The notes below the pieces were generated by a model. That model ran no database searches. It was not told where the DNA came from and saw only the letters and a program-made list of their open reading frames with translations. This document shows, one piece after another, positions 19,276-29,083 of a stretch of 33,063 bases of DNA (the stretch's first letter is position 1; each line of letters begins with the position of its first letter). Source of the stretch: Cryomorphaceae bacterium. GTDB taxonomy: Bacteria; Bacteroidota; Bacteroidia; Flavobacteriales; BACL11. The translations under genes were made by a program, and so were the position numbers. The stretch lies in the NCBI GenBank assembly GCA_949511925.1, contig CATEYX010000063.1, positions 1-33,063 of the forward strand. The letters run 5' to 3'.

Positions 19276-19349
19276 GGCGTGGTAGCTCAGTTGGTTAGAG
19301 CGCAGGATTCATAACCCTGAGGTCGGGAGTTCAAATCTCCCTCACGCTA
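19276..19349 (+). tRNA. tRNA-Met (anticodon CAT; elongator-type sequence, although a tRNA-Ile2 identity is not excluded)
   Basis: Cloverleaf: acceptor GGCGTGG/TCACGCT (G-U at both ends), D-arm GCTC..GAGC, anticodon arm CAGGA-TTCATAA-CCCTG, T-arm GGGAG-TTCAAAT-CTCCC. Confidence 0.95.
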
Positions 19350-19359
19350 CTAGATATAG

Positions 19360-19384
19360 AAGACCCTTTTTAGGGTCTTTTTTT
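19360..19384 (+). terminator. rho-independent terminator downstream of tRNA-Met
   Basis: AAGACCCT TTTT AGGGTCTT followed by TTTTT. Confidence 0.9.
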
Positions 19385-19706
19385 ATGTACAAAAACATGG
19401 GTGGTACAACTTAGGCACAAAAAATAGGCTATTATGGGATTCAAGTCTAAATACCATTTTTTTTCATATACAATAAGTCGGTTTTTTCTATAATTAATGG
19501 AGTAGAATACTCTACTGATTTTTTTAAATTGTGTAATTATTCTATTTCTAAACCAAAGTCCACCAATAAAGATTCCTATTCTTGCTGAATTCTTTAAAAT
19601 CGTTTTCTTTACTCCTCTAAAACTAGCAGGTAATTTTACGTACTTTTTGAACCGTATTTATTCTTTTAGTAGCAAACCATATTTTCTTATATTCTGATTA
19701 TTATTT

Positions 19707-19714
19707 TATCTTTG
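19707..19714 (+). promoter_or_regulatory. -7 box TATCTTTG immediately before the ATG of the lipoprotein gene
   Basis: Only 4 nt between the box and the ATG at 19719. Confidence 0.5.
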
Positions 19715-19718
19715 TAAA

Positions 19719-21731
19719 ATGAATAAAATAATACTCCTTACTCTTTGTGCTTTGCTTTTCTTTGCTTGCAAACATGAATTAGAGCAGCCAACTTGGGATG
19801 TAGACATGATTGTTCCTTTGGTAAATTCCCAAATGAATATAGATAATATGCTATCTGATTCAAACCTTAATATAGTTGAAAATGATGAAGGTTATATCTC
19901 TTTAATTTATGAAGAGGATTTATTAAATATAAATTATGATTCCTTAATTACTCTTGAAACAAAATCAGAAGAAAAGTCAATACGAATTGATTCAGTTAAA
20001 TTTGATGATGTAGTTATTGAGCAAATTATTACTATAGGTAGCGTAATTACTGAATTGCCCTTAGGTACCTTTTTATTTCCTGATGGGAGCCAAAGAGAAA
20101 TCCCTGCTATGGCAGGAATAGTACAGAATGATACTATCTCTATTGATGCCAGCGATTACTTTGAGACCATGACCCTTTACAATGGAATGTTGAATCTGAA
20201 GCTAACAAATGGTTATCCAACTGATATTTCCAATGTAAGCTTTTCCTTATATAACGCAACAAATCAGAATTTAATAGCCACTTTTTTTACTCCCCTTATT
20301 GAAAGTGGAGACAGCTATACCAAAAGTGTTTCCATTGCCGGAGAAACCTTAGATCATAAAATGGTTGGCATAATCAATAATATGGATATTGATGCAAGTA
20401 ACGGACTAGTTCCTATCAATTACTCGGATGCAATGACAACTGTAATATCAATTACTGAAATACAAATAATGGAGGCTACCGCTTATTTCCCTAACCAACT
20501 ATTACATGAGGAAAATGTAGAGCAATCATTTGAATTAGGATCAGCAGAATTAACTGAAATAGGAATAAAGGAAGGAACGGTAACTATAAATGCACTAAGC
20601 ACATTACCCGACACTGGAACAATTATTTATGCTATTCCATCTTTATCAAAAAATGGAGTATCGTTTGAAACTATTGTTAAAGTACCACCAAATACTAATG
20701 GTGTGATGACACAGTATGTCTTTGATTTTAGTGGTTATACTATGGACCTAACAGGTCAAATTGATAGGGTAGGTGGTGATACTGTAAATACCATTTATGC
20801 AACACTAGCAGCTTATTTGGATTCAACTGGCGAGCTTGAAACCATCCATCAAGTAGATAGTTTTTTTCTATTTAATGAATACAGTTTTACTCCTGAATAT
20901 GCAATAGGATATATTGGTCAAGACACTCTAGAAAACGGGCCAGAAGATATAGATACTGATGTTTTTAAATTTGTATCATCAGGAACTGTAAATCTTGAAA
21001 AAGTTGAAATGAGTATTGCAGTAGTTAACTATATAGGTGCTGATGCTGCAATTGTAATTAATGATTTAAGTGCAAGCAATGCTACAACAATTGTAACTGC
21101 AGCAATTGATAATACTAAACTGCACCATGTTTCAAGAGCTACCCTAAACAGTAATGGAACAATAACCCCAACTAATACCATTATTGCTTTGGAAGCAGAT
21201 GAGCTTCTTGAGATATTTCCGAATAAATTAACAACGCATTCTACCATCTATTTAAACCCAAACGGTGAAGCAAGTACAGCTGATTTCTTTTATACCCAGC
21301 TACCTATGAAGGCTACTTTAGGGGTTGAAATACCACTTAGTTTTATAGCAAACAACCTTGCGTTAAGCAAAACAAGTGACTTAGAAACGGATAATATTGA
21401 GGAAATTGAAATACTCTATATTACCATCGAAAACGGATTGCCGCTAGAAGCTAGTTTAATCTTAGTTGCGTTAGATGATGCAGATCAAATAATAGATACC
21501 TTAATTAGTAATAACACGATACTAGCTGCTATAACTAATGCTCAAGGCATTGTAACTGAAAACAGAACATCAGTTATTGAAGTTAAAAATATTGATCTTG
21601 AGGGAATGAGTAAATTACAAAGTACAGCTGTTTTTAATACTGAATCTCAAACGAATTTTGTTCGTATTTATGACAACTACACTATGGATATCATCTTAAG
21701 TGCTAAATTCAGTAAAACTATAGGCGAATAA
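19719..21731 (+). CDS. large hypothetical lipoprotein
   Basis: Short signal peptide with lipobox 'MNKIILLTLCALLFFAC'; long beta-rich sequence with no family recognised. Confidence 0.85.
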   Translation: MNKIILLTLCALLFFACKHELEQPTWDVDMIVPLVNSQMNIDNMLSDSNLNIVENDEGYISLIYEEDLLNINYDSLITLETKSEEKSIRIDSVKFDDVVIEQIITIGSVITELPLGTFLFPDGSQREIPAMAGIVQNDTISIDASDYFETMTLYNGMLNLKLTNGYPTDISNVSFSLYNATNQNLIATFFTPLIESGDSYTKSVSIAGETLDHKMVGIINNMDIDASNGLVPINYSDAMTTVISITEIQIMEATAYFPNQLLHEENVEQSFELGSAELTEIGIKEGTVTINALSTLPDTGTIIYAIPSLSKNGVSFETIVKVPPNTNGVMTQYVFDFSGYTMDLTGQIDRVGGDTVNTIYATLAAYLDSTGELETIHQVDSFFLFNEYSFTPEYAIGYIGQDTLENGPEDIDTDVFKFVSSGTVNLEKVEMSIAVVNYIGADAAIVINDLSASNATTIVTAAIDNTKLHHVSRATLNSNGTITPTNTIIALEADELLEIFPNKLTTHSTIYLNPNGEASTADFFYTQLPMKATLGVEIPLSFIANNLALSKTSDLETDNIEEIEILYITIENGLPLEASLILVALDDADQIIDTLISNNTILAAITNAQGIVTENRTSVIEVKNIDLEGMSKLQSTAVFNTESQTNFVRIYDNYTMDIILSAKFSKTIGE

Positions 21732-22969
21732 TGAAAAAAATACTCATCATTTTATTAAGTGTTCCCCATATTTTATTAGCTCAAAATGAGGTAAATAAAC
21801 ATAGTATTGAGTGGAGTGCAAACTTTCTATTTGAGAGCAGTAGTTTGGATAAAAGTTTCTTAAACACCATGCTTTATGGTGGACATATTACGGATATCAC
21901 AAAAACCAATTGGATAAATGCTGGAGGAGATAACAATGTATTATATTCTGAAATTAGTAATGGACTGAGCTATACCTTTAATGAAAATAATAACACTTTT
22001 GGTTTTAGTTTTGCAGACAGGAACATCTTAAACGCTAGCTTTACTGACGATTTGTTACGCCTAGCTTTTGAAGGTAATTTTCATTATCAAGACAAACCCC
22101 TTGATTTTGGAAGTACTAGCATAAGAGCTGAACGTTTTCAGCAGTACAAACTTTCCTACGCCACAAGCTTTAAACAAGTAAAGGTAAGCACTTCTGTTTC
22201 CTATTTATTAGGGAACCACCATCTTTCTTATATTATTGAAAAGGGGAGCTTATACACAGCACCTTTTGGTACTTCATTAGATATTGCTTACGATATAAGC
22301 GCCTTTGTTAGCGATACAGCTTCACTTAATCCTTTTGAAAATAACGGTAATGGTTTATCCCTTGATTTAAGTACAGAATTTCATTTTAAACAACAGACAA
22401 TACATTTCTCATTTTCTGATTTAGGATATATTAAATGGAAGCCAACTTCTATAACTTTAGCTGCCGACAGTAACTTTGCTTTTTCAGGAATTGAAATAGA
22501 TGACTTCTATAGCTTTAATGATTCCTTGATTGATGTTGATGATTCAACTGATGATTTACCAAGTTTCCAAAAAGGAAAATTTAAGTCCTATATTCCTGCT
22601 ACTTTTCATTTTAAAGTTAGTGGTTATTCAGATTATAAATACTTAAAAAATTATACACTAGGAATACAAGGGAAATGGCAGCCTTACTTAGATAATAAAC
22701 CTTTTTCCTTTTCAAAAATAGGACAAGGTTTTAAGGAGTCAAATTTTAAAACTTTGTACTATATGCAATCTATTTTCAATATTAAATATTGTGATATTAT
22801 ACCTTCGCTAAGTTATGGCGGTTATAGTTCAGACACTAATTTAGGTTTGGCATTATCCAAAGGAAAAAAAAATAACTTTACAATAGGAACACATCATTTT
22901 GAAGATGTATTGAAAAGCAGTAGTGCAAAAGCAGTAAGCGTTTATTTTAACATTAAATTACAATTTTAA
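21731..22969 (+). CDS. predicted outer-membrane beta-barrel protein (DUF5723-like)
   Basis: Signal peptide 'MKKILIILLSVPHILLAQ'; alternating aromatic/polar strands, C-terminal '..AVSVYFNIKLQF' ending in F; ATG overlaps the preceding TAA. Confidence 0.7.
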   Translation: MKKILIILLSVPHILLAQNEVNKHSIEWSANFLFESSSLDKSFLNTMLYGGHITDITKTNWINAGGDNNVLYSEISNGLSYTFNENNNTFGFSFADRNILNASFTDDLLRLAFEGNFHYQDKPLDFGSTSIRAERFQQYKLSYATSFKQVKVSTSVSYLLGNHHLSYIIEKGSLYTAPFGTSLDIAYDISAFVSDTASLNPFENNGNGLSLDLSTEFHFKQQTIHFSFSDLGYIKWKPTSITLAADSNFAFSGIEIDDFYSFNDSLIDVDDSTDDLPSFQKGKFKSYIPATFHFKVSGYSDYKYLKNYTLGIQGKWQPYLDNKPFSFSKIGQGFKESNFKTLYYMQSIFNIKYCDIIPSLSYGGYSSDTNLGLALSKGKKNNFTIGTHHFEDVLKSSSAKAVSVYFNIKLQF

Positions 22970-22970
22970 T

Positions 22971-23783
22971 ATGCTAGCAAAAATCAATAAAATTCAACAT
23001 CAAAAAAGCGGAAACTTTTTTTTACTGGCAGGACCTTGTGCTATTGAAAGTGAAGAAATGGCCATAGAAATTGCTGAGAAAATCCTAAATATTACCAATA
23101 AACTTGAGATTCCTTTCATTTTTAAAGGAAGTTACCGAAAAGCAAACAGAAGCCGTTTGGATTCTTTCACAGGTATTGGTGATATAGAAGCTCTTGAAAT
23201 ACTGAAAAAAATAGGGGAGCGCTTTAATGTACCTATTGTTACAGATATACATACAGCTGAAGAAGCCGCTATTGCTGCTCAATATGTGGATGTATTGCAG
23301 ATACCCGCCTTCTTGTGCCGACAAACTGATTTGTTAGTTGCAGCTGCTAAAACAGGCAAGGTAGTAAACATCAAAAAAGGACAGTTCCTATCGCCTGAAA
23401 GCATGATACATGCTGTAACTAAGGTAAAGGAAAGTGGAAATAATTCTATAATGCTAACTGATAGAGGAACTATGTTTGGCTACCAAGATATGGTAGTGGA
23501 CTTTAGAGGTATCCCTGCCATGCAGGAATTTGGCGTGCCTGTTGTATTAGATATCACACATTCCTTGCAACAACCCAACCAAAACAGTGGTGTAACTGGT
23601 GGAAAGCCAGCATTAATTGAAACCATTGCAAAAGCAGGAATTGCTACTGGTGTTGATGGTTTATTCTTGGAAACTCATCCTAATCCTGCTCAGGCAAAAT
23701 CGGATGGAGCCAATATGTTACAATTAGATAAGTTGGAAGACTTACTTATAAAGTTGGTGAAAATTAGGAAAGCAATAATCTAG
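22971..23783 (+). CDS. kdsA: 3-deoxy-8-phosphooctulonate synthase
   Basis: 'FFLLAGPCAIESEEMA', 'FKGSYRKANRSRLDSFTGIG', 'VTDIHTAEEA', 'DITHSLQQPN', 'LFLETHPNPAQAKSDGANML'. Confidence 0.97.
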   Translation: MLAKINKIQHQKSGNFFLLAGPCAIESEEMAIEIAEKILNITNKLEIPFIFKGSYRKANRSRLDSFTGIGDIEALEILKKIGERFNVPIVTDIHTAEEAAIAAQYVDVLQIPAFLCRQTDLLVAAAKTGKVVNIKKGQFLSPESMIHAVTKVKESGNNSIMLTDRGTMFGYQDMVVDFRGIPAMQEFGVPVVLDITHSLQQPNQNSGVTGGKPALIETIAKAGIATGVDGLFLETHPNPAQAKSDGANMLQLDKLEDLLIKLVKIRKAII

Positions 23784-23843
23784 TTAAGAATGAAATTGTG
23801 CTTGTCTGGTGTAACTACAAGTACAAATTTTTTTTTGAAATTA

Positions 23844-23866
23844 CTAAAAACTAAGAGTAGTTTTAG
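23844..23866. terminator. possible stem-loop between convergent kdsA and meaB
   Basis: CTAAAAACTA AGAG TAGTTTTAG; no good trailing U-tract. Confidence 0.3.
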
Positions 23867-23868
23867 AA

Positions 23869-24813
23869 TTAAGATATGTTCTTTAAAACCTCATAAATTG
23901 AACTTCCCTTTTCAAGCTCATGTTCAAAGTGAGTTAAACTATTCTCTGCAATTAATTGTTGGTACTTTTTATTTCCCAATTCGTGTTTTATAATATGACG
24001 TAACCAATAATTATTTTGTTTATTTCTATTGTCCATAAAATATGAACTTGCTTGCATTTGGTTATTGTGTTTTTCAATCAATTCCCAAATTCTATCCAAT
24101 CCTGTTTTATCTAAAGCGGAACAAGTACTAACTTGAGGAATCCAACCATTTTCTTTGGCAGTAAACAAATGTAATGCTCTCTTATATTCCATAGCTGCAT
24201 TTTTGGCCTTTATGCTATTATCTCCATCTGATTTTGTAATTATTAGAGCATCAGCCAATTCCATTATCCCTCTTTTAATTCCTTGCAGTTCATCACCAGC
24301 ACCTGCCAACATGAGCAGCAAAAAGAAATCGGCCAAATTGCTTACTGTAGTTTCGCTTTGCCCAACACCAACTGTTTCTATTAGGATAATATCAAAACCT
24401 GCCGCTTCACACAAAATAATACTTTCTCTAGTTTTATTGGCCACTCCACCTAAAATTCCACTACTTGGGCTCGGGCGAATAAATGCATTTTCATCAGCTG
24501 CAAGTTCATGCATACGACTTTTATCTCCTAAAATACTTCCATGTGTTCTCTCACTTGTTGGGTCAATGGCAAGTACAGCAATTTTTTTTCCTTTACCAGT
24601 CATTAGTTTCCCAAAGGATTCAATAAAGGTGCTTTTACCAACCCCTGGTACACCCGTTACTCCCACTCGTATTGATTTTCCACTATGTGGTAAACATAAT
24701 TTTAGTAATTCTTCGGCTTTTTGTTCATGCTCAGATAAAGTGCTCTCTAATAGAGTAATCCCTTGCCCTAAAGCAGTGCGATTCCCTTCAATTATTTGTT
24801 GAGCTAGTTCCAT
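23869..24813 (-). CDS. meaB: methylmalonyl-CoA mutase-associated GTPase MeaB/ArgK family
   Basis: 'RVGVTGVPGVGKSTFIESFG', 'LAIDPTSERTHGSILGDKSRM', 'FIRPSPSSGILGGVANKTRE', 'ETVGVGQSE'. Confidence 0.95.
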   Translation of the reverse strand: MELAQQIIEGNRTALGQGITLLESTLSEHEQKAEELLKLCLPHSGKSIRVGVTGVPGVGKSTFIESFGKLMTGKGKKIAVLAIDPTSERTHGSILGDKSRMHELAADENAFIRPSPSSGILGGVANKTRESIILCEAAGFDIILIETVGVGQSETTVSNLADFFLLLMLAGAGDELQGIKRGIMELADALIITKSDGDNSIKAKNAAMEYKRALHLFTAKENGWIPQVSTCSALDKTGLDRIWELIEKHNNQMQASSYFMDNRNKQNNYWLRHIIKHELGNKKYQQLIAENSLTHFEHELEKGSSIYEVLKNIS

Positions 24814-25190
24814 TATTTTACAGCAATTATCGAAATTTCAACATTTACATTTTTAGGTAATACTGAAACTTGTACGGCCTCACGTGCTGGAGGGTTCTCT
24901 GAAAATTTTTTACCATATACATCATTAATAGCTGAATAGTCGTTCATGTCTTTCATAAAGATTGTGCATTTTACTACATTCTCAAAATTCATGTCTGCTT
25001 CTTTTAGTAAAGCCAAAATATTTTTCATTACCTGATTAGTTTCTGCAGTAATATTTTCTATTACTAAGTTTCCTGTATCAGGATTTATTGCTATTTGCCC
25101 TGAACAATAAAGTGTATTACCACTAAGTATAGCTTGGCTGTAAGGTCCTATAGCGGTTGGGGCATTTTCAGTATTGATTACTTTTTTCAT
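24813..25190 (-). CDS. ridA: RidA-family enamine/imine deaminase
   Basis: 'NAPTAIGPYSQAILSGNTLYCSGQI', 'ALLKEADMNFENVVKCTIFMKDMNDYSAINDVYGKKF', 'PAREAVQVSVLPKNVNVEISIIA'. Confidence 0.96.
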   Translation of the reverse strand: MKKVINTENAPTAIGPYSQAILSGNTLYCSGQIAINPDTGNLVIENITAETNQVMKNILALLKEADMNFENVVKCTIFMKDMNDYSAINDVYGKKFSENPPAREAVQVSVLPKNVNVEISIIAVK

Positions 25191-25195
25191 TCTTT

Positions 25196-25837
25196 TTAGT
25201 TTCTGTGCCCAAATATAGCACTTCCTACTCTAACCATAGTGCTTCCTTGTTCTATTGCTAGTTGATAATCTCCACTCATACCCATAGATAGTATAGTTAT
25301 ATGTTCATTTTTTAAATTATCAAATACAACTTTAAGACTGTTGAATTCCTGTATTACTTGCTGCTTGTTATCAGTAAAAGTTGCCATTCCCATTAGTCCA
25401 ACAATTCTAATATTTTGGAATTCTTTAGCATTATTTATTGCTTCATTTACTTCAGGGATGTCAAATCCAAATTTTGTGCTTTCTGCTGCAATATGCACTT
25501 GCAAAAGGCAGTCAATCACTCTGTTGTTTTGCTTTGCTCTTTTATTAATTTCTTTGAGTAATTTAACTGAATCTACACCATGAATAAGCGAAACAAATGG
25601 AGCTATAAATTTTACTTTATTAGTTTGCAAATGCCCAATCATATGCCAATTAATATCTTTAGGTAACTCTTCAGCCTTTTGTACTAACTCCTGTACTTTA
25701 TTTTCGCCAAATATTCTTTGTCCTATTTGATAGGCTTCTAAAATAGCTGAGTTTTGCTTTGTTTTAGATACTGCTACTAATGTTACATATTTAGGTATAG
25801 TTTTTAGTACAGTATTTATGTTTGCTATAATACCCAT
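25196..25837 (-). CDS. yggS: YggS/PLPBP-family pyridoxal-phosphate homeostasis protein
   Basis: 'VTLVAVSKTK', 'FGENKVQEL', 'WHMIGHLQTNKVK', 'LSMGMSGDYQLAIEQGSTMVRVGSAIFG'. Confidence 0.95.
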   Translation of the reverse strand: MGIIANINTVLKTIPKYVTLVAVSKTKQNSAILEAYQIGQRIFGENKVQELVQKAEELPKDINWHMIGHLQTNKVKFIAPFVSLIHGVDSVKLLKEINKRAKQNNRVIDCLLQVHIAAESTKFGFDIPEVNEAINNAKEFQNIRIVGLMGMATFTDNKQQVIQEFNSLKVVFDNLKNEHITILSMGMSGDYQLAIEQGSTMVRVGSAIFGHRN

Positions 25838-27048
25838 TAATCTAAAGAGTAGATGGTTAGTCCTGAACGTAATTTTGGCTCAATATAAGTGCTCTTTGGT
25901 GGCATAAATCTATTATTATCTGCTACTTCTTTTAAGGCGCTAATTGGAATAGGTTTTAATATAAAAGCTAGTGCATATTCTCCTGAATCAATTTTGTTTT
26001 TAATTATTGAAAGGGGAGTAGTGCCTGCTTCAAAACTGATATTTTTATCAGTTTTTTCATCTGTAATATTGAGTATTGGATCTAATATATTGTTTGATAG
26101 TATTGCAGGGTCTAGTTTACTTACACAATCTTGTTTTATACTATTAGGTATTGCAACTAAGGAATACCAAGCTCCTCTTAGATACATGGAAATTTCATCT
26201 CTAAAAGTAGGAGAGTAAGGTATATTTCCTTTTTTTATAACTGTATATGATTTTTCAATTTCAGTAATAAGTTCGTAAGAAGTTAGTCCGTTAGTGTGTT
26301 TTATTAATCGGTTAAAATTGATGATGTTCAATTGGTTTTCATCAATTAAAAAACTCATAAAATATGGACTGTTATTTTTAGTGCTATTTTGAGCTAAAAG
26401 AGCTGAAGAAGCTGACCTATGATGGCCATCAGCAATATACAAATTATCAATACTTGCAAATGAATTTGTAATGATATTGATGTCCTTAGTACTATTTACT
26501 AACCATAATTTATGGATAGTTTTATCAGTTGTTGCAAACTCGTACTCAGCTCTAGTCGCTTTGTAATACTGAATAAGATTATTAATAGCTATATTTTTTT
26601 GATGACACAATAATACAGGTTCTGCATTAAATCCAGTAGTATCTAAGTAGCTCTTAAACATTTTTTCCCTTGCAGTAATGGTGTGTTCGTGTTTTTTTAT
26701 ATTTCCATTTAAATAATCTGCAACTGCTGTAGCGCCAATAATTCCTTCAAAAGTATGATTTTCATTTTTTTGCTGGTAAATATAAAAGGTTTCTGCATCT
26801 TCAGTTATAAAAAGTCCAGCTTCTTTAAAATCATTAAACTTAGCTTTTACAGCATTAAATTTATTTATACCTTTTTGCTTTATTTTATCCTTGTAATCAG
26901 GGTTTATAATGTGTAAAAAGGTAAATGGATTATGTTCTAATTTTTCTTTTAAGGTTTCGTCAGAATAAGATAAGTAGGAGCGTGTTGCTACTAGGTTTGC
27001 CTTGTCTCTAGTTGGGCGAATTGCTTTAAAAGGTCGAACGATTGCCAT
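25837..27048 (-). CDS. DUF1015 family protein
   Basis: 'VRPFKAIRPTRDKANLVATRSYLSY', 'PFTFLHIINPDY', 'YIADGHHRSASSALLA', C-terminal 'FMPPKSTYIEPKLRSGLTIY'. Confidence 0.92.
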   Translation of the reverse strand: MAIVRPFKAIRPTRDKANLVATRSYLSYSDETLKEKLEHNPFTFLHIINPDYKDKIKQKGINKFNAVKAKFNDFKEAGLFITEDAETFYIYQQKNENHTFEGIIGATAVADYLNGNIKKHEHTITAREKMFKSYLDTTGFNAEPVLLCHQKNIAINNLIQYYKATRAEYEFATTDKTIHKLWLVNSTKDINIITNSFASIDNLYIADGHHRSASSALLAQNSTKNNSPYFMSFLIDENQLNIINFNRLIKHTNGLTSYELITEIEKSYTVIKKGNIPYSPTFRDEISMYLRGAWYSLVAIPNSIKQDCVSKLDPAILSNNILDPILNITDEKTDKNISFEAGTTPLSIIKNKIDSGEYALAFILKPIPISALKEVADNNRFMPPKSTYIEPKLRSGLTIYSLD

Positions 27049-27050
27049 TA

Positions 27051-28010
27051 TTATTTATTAAAATGAGTAGCAATTTGATCGGCTAATTCAGTACCAATTC
27101 TATCTTGCGCTTCTAGTGTTGCTGCACCAATATGAGGAGTAAGAGATATTGCATTATGCATACAAATATGGATGCTTGGGTTTGGTTCATTATCAAAAAC
27201 ATCAAGCCCAGCATAAGCTAGCTTCTCTTTGTCCAAAGCAAACATTAAAGCTGTTTCATCAATAACACCACCTCTGGCTGCATTTACAATTCCAGCCCCT
27301 GTTTTCATCATTCCTATTTCTTCTGCACCTATTACAGCTTTGTTACCAATTTTAGGAACATGTAAAGTAATGAAATCAGAATTTTTTAATACTTCTTTTA
27401 AACTTTCAGTTTCAATAGTGAATGATTTTTTATCTCCATTAAAAAAATCTAAAGTTATGTTTGCTTCCTCGATAAATTTATCATGAGCCATTACTTTCAT
27501 TCCAAGGCCTATTGCTCTTTTTGCAACTTCCTGTCCTATACGCCCAAAACCTATAATTCCTAGAGTTTTCCCTGCTAGTTCTCTTCCGTTAGCGTATGAT
27601 TTTTTTAAGCCTTTAAAATCAGCATCTCCAACCATTGGCATTTGACGATTGCTATCAAAAAGGAAACGAACCATACCAAAAAGATGTGCAAAAACAAGCT
27701 CAGCAACCGAAGCAGATGAAGCTGCAGGCGTATTAATTACATTAATTCCTTTTTCTCTAGCATAATCAACATCAATATTATCCATTCCTACACCACCTCT
27801 TCCTACTAATTTTAGATGTGGGCAAGCATCAATTAAATCCTTACGAACAGTTGTAGCGCTTCTTACTAGAAGCACTTCATAGTTTTCAGTATTTATAGCA
27901 TTTATTAAATCTTCTTGTGCTACTTTTTCAGTAACAACATCAAATCCTTTTTCTGTTAAAGCATCAATCCCAGCTTGTGAGATTCCATCATTTGCTAATA
28001 TCTTATTCAT
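27051..28010 (-). CDS. serA: D-3-phosphoglycerate dehydrogenase (short form, no obvious ACT domain)
   Basis: 'LVRSATTVRKDLIDACPHLKLVGRGGVGMDNIDVDYAREKGI', 'LGIIGFGRIGQEVAKRA', 'VNAARGGVIDETAL', 'LTPHIGAAT'. Confidence 0.93.
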   Translation of the reverse strand: MNKILANDGISQAGIDALTEKGFDVVTEKVAQEDLINAINTENYEVLLVRSATTVRKDLIDACPHLKLVGRGGVGMDNIDVDYAREKGINVINTPAASSASVAELVFAHLFGMVRFLFDSNRQMPMVGDADFKGLKKSYANGRELAGKTLGIIGFGRIGQEVAKRAIGLGMKVMAHDKFIEEANITLDFFNGDKKSFTIETESLKEVLKNSDFITLHVPKIGNKAVIGAEEIGMMKTGAGIVNAARGGVIDETALMFALDKEKLAYAGLDVFDNEPNPSIHICMHNAISLTPHIGAATLEAQDRIGTELADQIATHFNK

Positions 28011-28011
28011 C

Positions 28012-29076
28012 TTAATTTTGTTCTAATTTTTTCATTATATCTACTAATACTTGTACGCTTTCTATTGGCATTGCATTGTACATGGAGGCTCTATATCCAC
28101 CAACTGATCTGTGTCCTTTAATACCATTTATTCCTGCATCATTCCACAAAGTGTTAAATGCATCTTCTTTACTACTATCATTTAACAAAAAACAAACATT
28201 CATATTTGAACGATCTTCTTTTGCTGCAGTTCCTTCAAATAATGGGTTTCTATCAATCTCTCCATATAATAAATTGGCTTTTTCCTGATTTACTTTTTCT
28301 ATAACTTCAACTCCTCCTAAATCCTTTAGCCATTGTAGGGTAAGCATTGATACATAAATAGGGAATACTGGAGGTGTATTGAACATACTACCCTTACTAA
28401 TGTGCGTATTATAGTCCAACATAGTTGGGATATTTCTGCCTGTTTTACCTAAAACCTCATCTTTTACAATTACTAAGGTTGTTCCAGCAGGGCCCATATT
28501 TTTTTGTGCACCAGCATAAATAATATCAAATTTACTTATATCAACCATTCTACTGAAAATATCAGAACTCATATCACAAACCATGAGGGAAGGAGTGTTA
28601 GGAAAATCCTTCACCTGTGTTCCATAAATAGTATTGTTTGATGTACAGTGAAAGTAATCTACATCACTAGGGATTTCATATCCTTTCGGAATATAATTGT
28701 AGTTTGTGTCTGATGAATCGCCTACTACAGTTACATCACCTAAGTTTTTTGCTTCAGCAATAGCTTTTTTAGCCCAAGCTCCAGTATTTGTATAAGCTGC
28801 TTTCCCATTAATTTTCATAAGATTCAAAGGAACCATCAAAAACTCCATACTTGCCCCACCTTGCAAGAATATAACAGAATAACCTTTAGGAACATTTAAA
28901 AGTTCTTTTACCAATTCAACAGCCTTGTCCATTACATCAACAAAAGGTTTGCTTCTGTGTGAAATTTCAATTAATGATAAATTATCATTATTGAAATTAA
29001 GTATTGCATCTGAAGCTTGTTTTAAAACTTCTTGCGGTAAAATGCAAGGTCCTGCTGAAAAATTATGTTTTTTCAT
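28012..29076 (-). CDS. serC: 3-phosphoserine/phosphohydroxythreonine transaminase
   Basis: '[18 protein letters not shown]', '[28 protein letters not shown]', '[12 protein letters not shown]' (PLP lysine). Confidence 0.96.
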   Translation of the reverse strand: MKKHNFSAGPCILPQEVLKQASDAILNFNNDNLSLIEISHRSKPFVDVMDKAVELVKELLNVPKGYSVIFLQGGASMEFLMVPLNLMKINGKAAYTNTGAWAKKAIAEAKNLGDVTVVGDSSDTNYNYIPKGYEIPSDVDYFHCTSNNTIYGTQVKDFPNTPSLMVCDMSSDIFSRMVDISKFDIIYAGAQKNMGPAGTTLVIVKDEVLGKTGRNIPTMLDYNTHISKGSMFNTPPVFPIYVSMLTLQWLKDLGGVEVIEKVNQEKANLLYGEIDRNPLFEGTAAKEDRSNMNVCFLLNDSSKEDAFNTLWNDAGINGIKGHRSVGGYRASMYNAMPIESVQVLVDIMKKLEQN

Positions 29077-29083
29077 ATTGTAT

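Noticed and set aside
19400-19460. possible att-site-like partial repeat of the tRNA T-arm (GGGATTCAAGTCT vs GGGAGTTCAAATCT)
   Set aside because: Only a short imperfect match, with no integrase or second border in the window.
23826-23836. second long poly-T run after kdsA
   Set aside because: Intergenic, so no coding phase-variation implication; not clearly preceded by a stem on the plus strand.
24155-24802. 215-aa plus-strand ORF
   Set aside because: Antisense to MeaB, which has clear GTPase motifs; a long shadow ORF is common opposite such genes.
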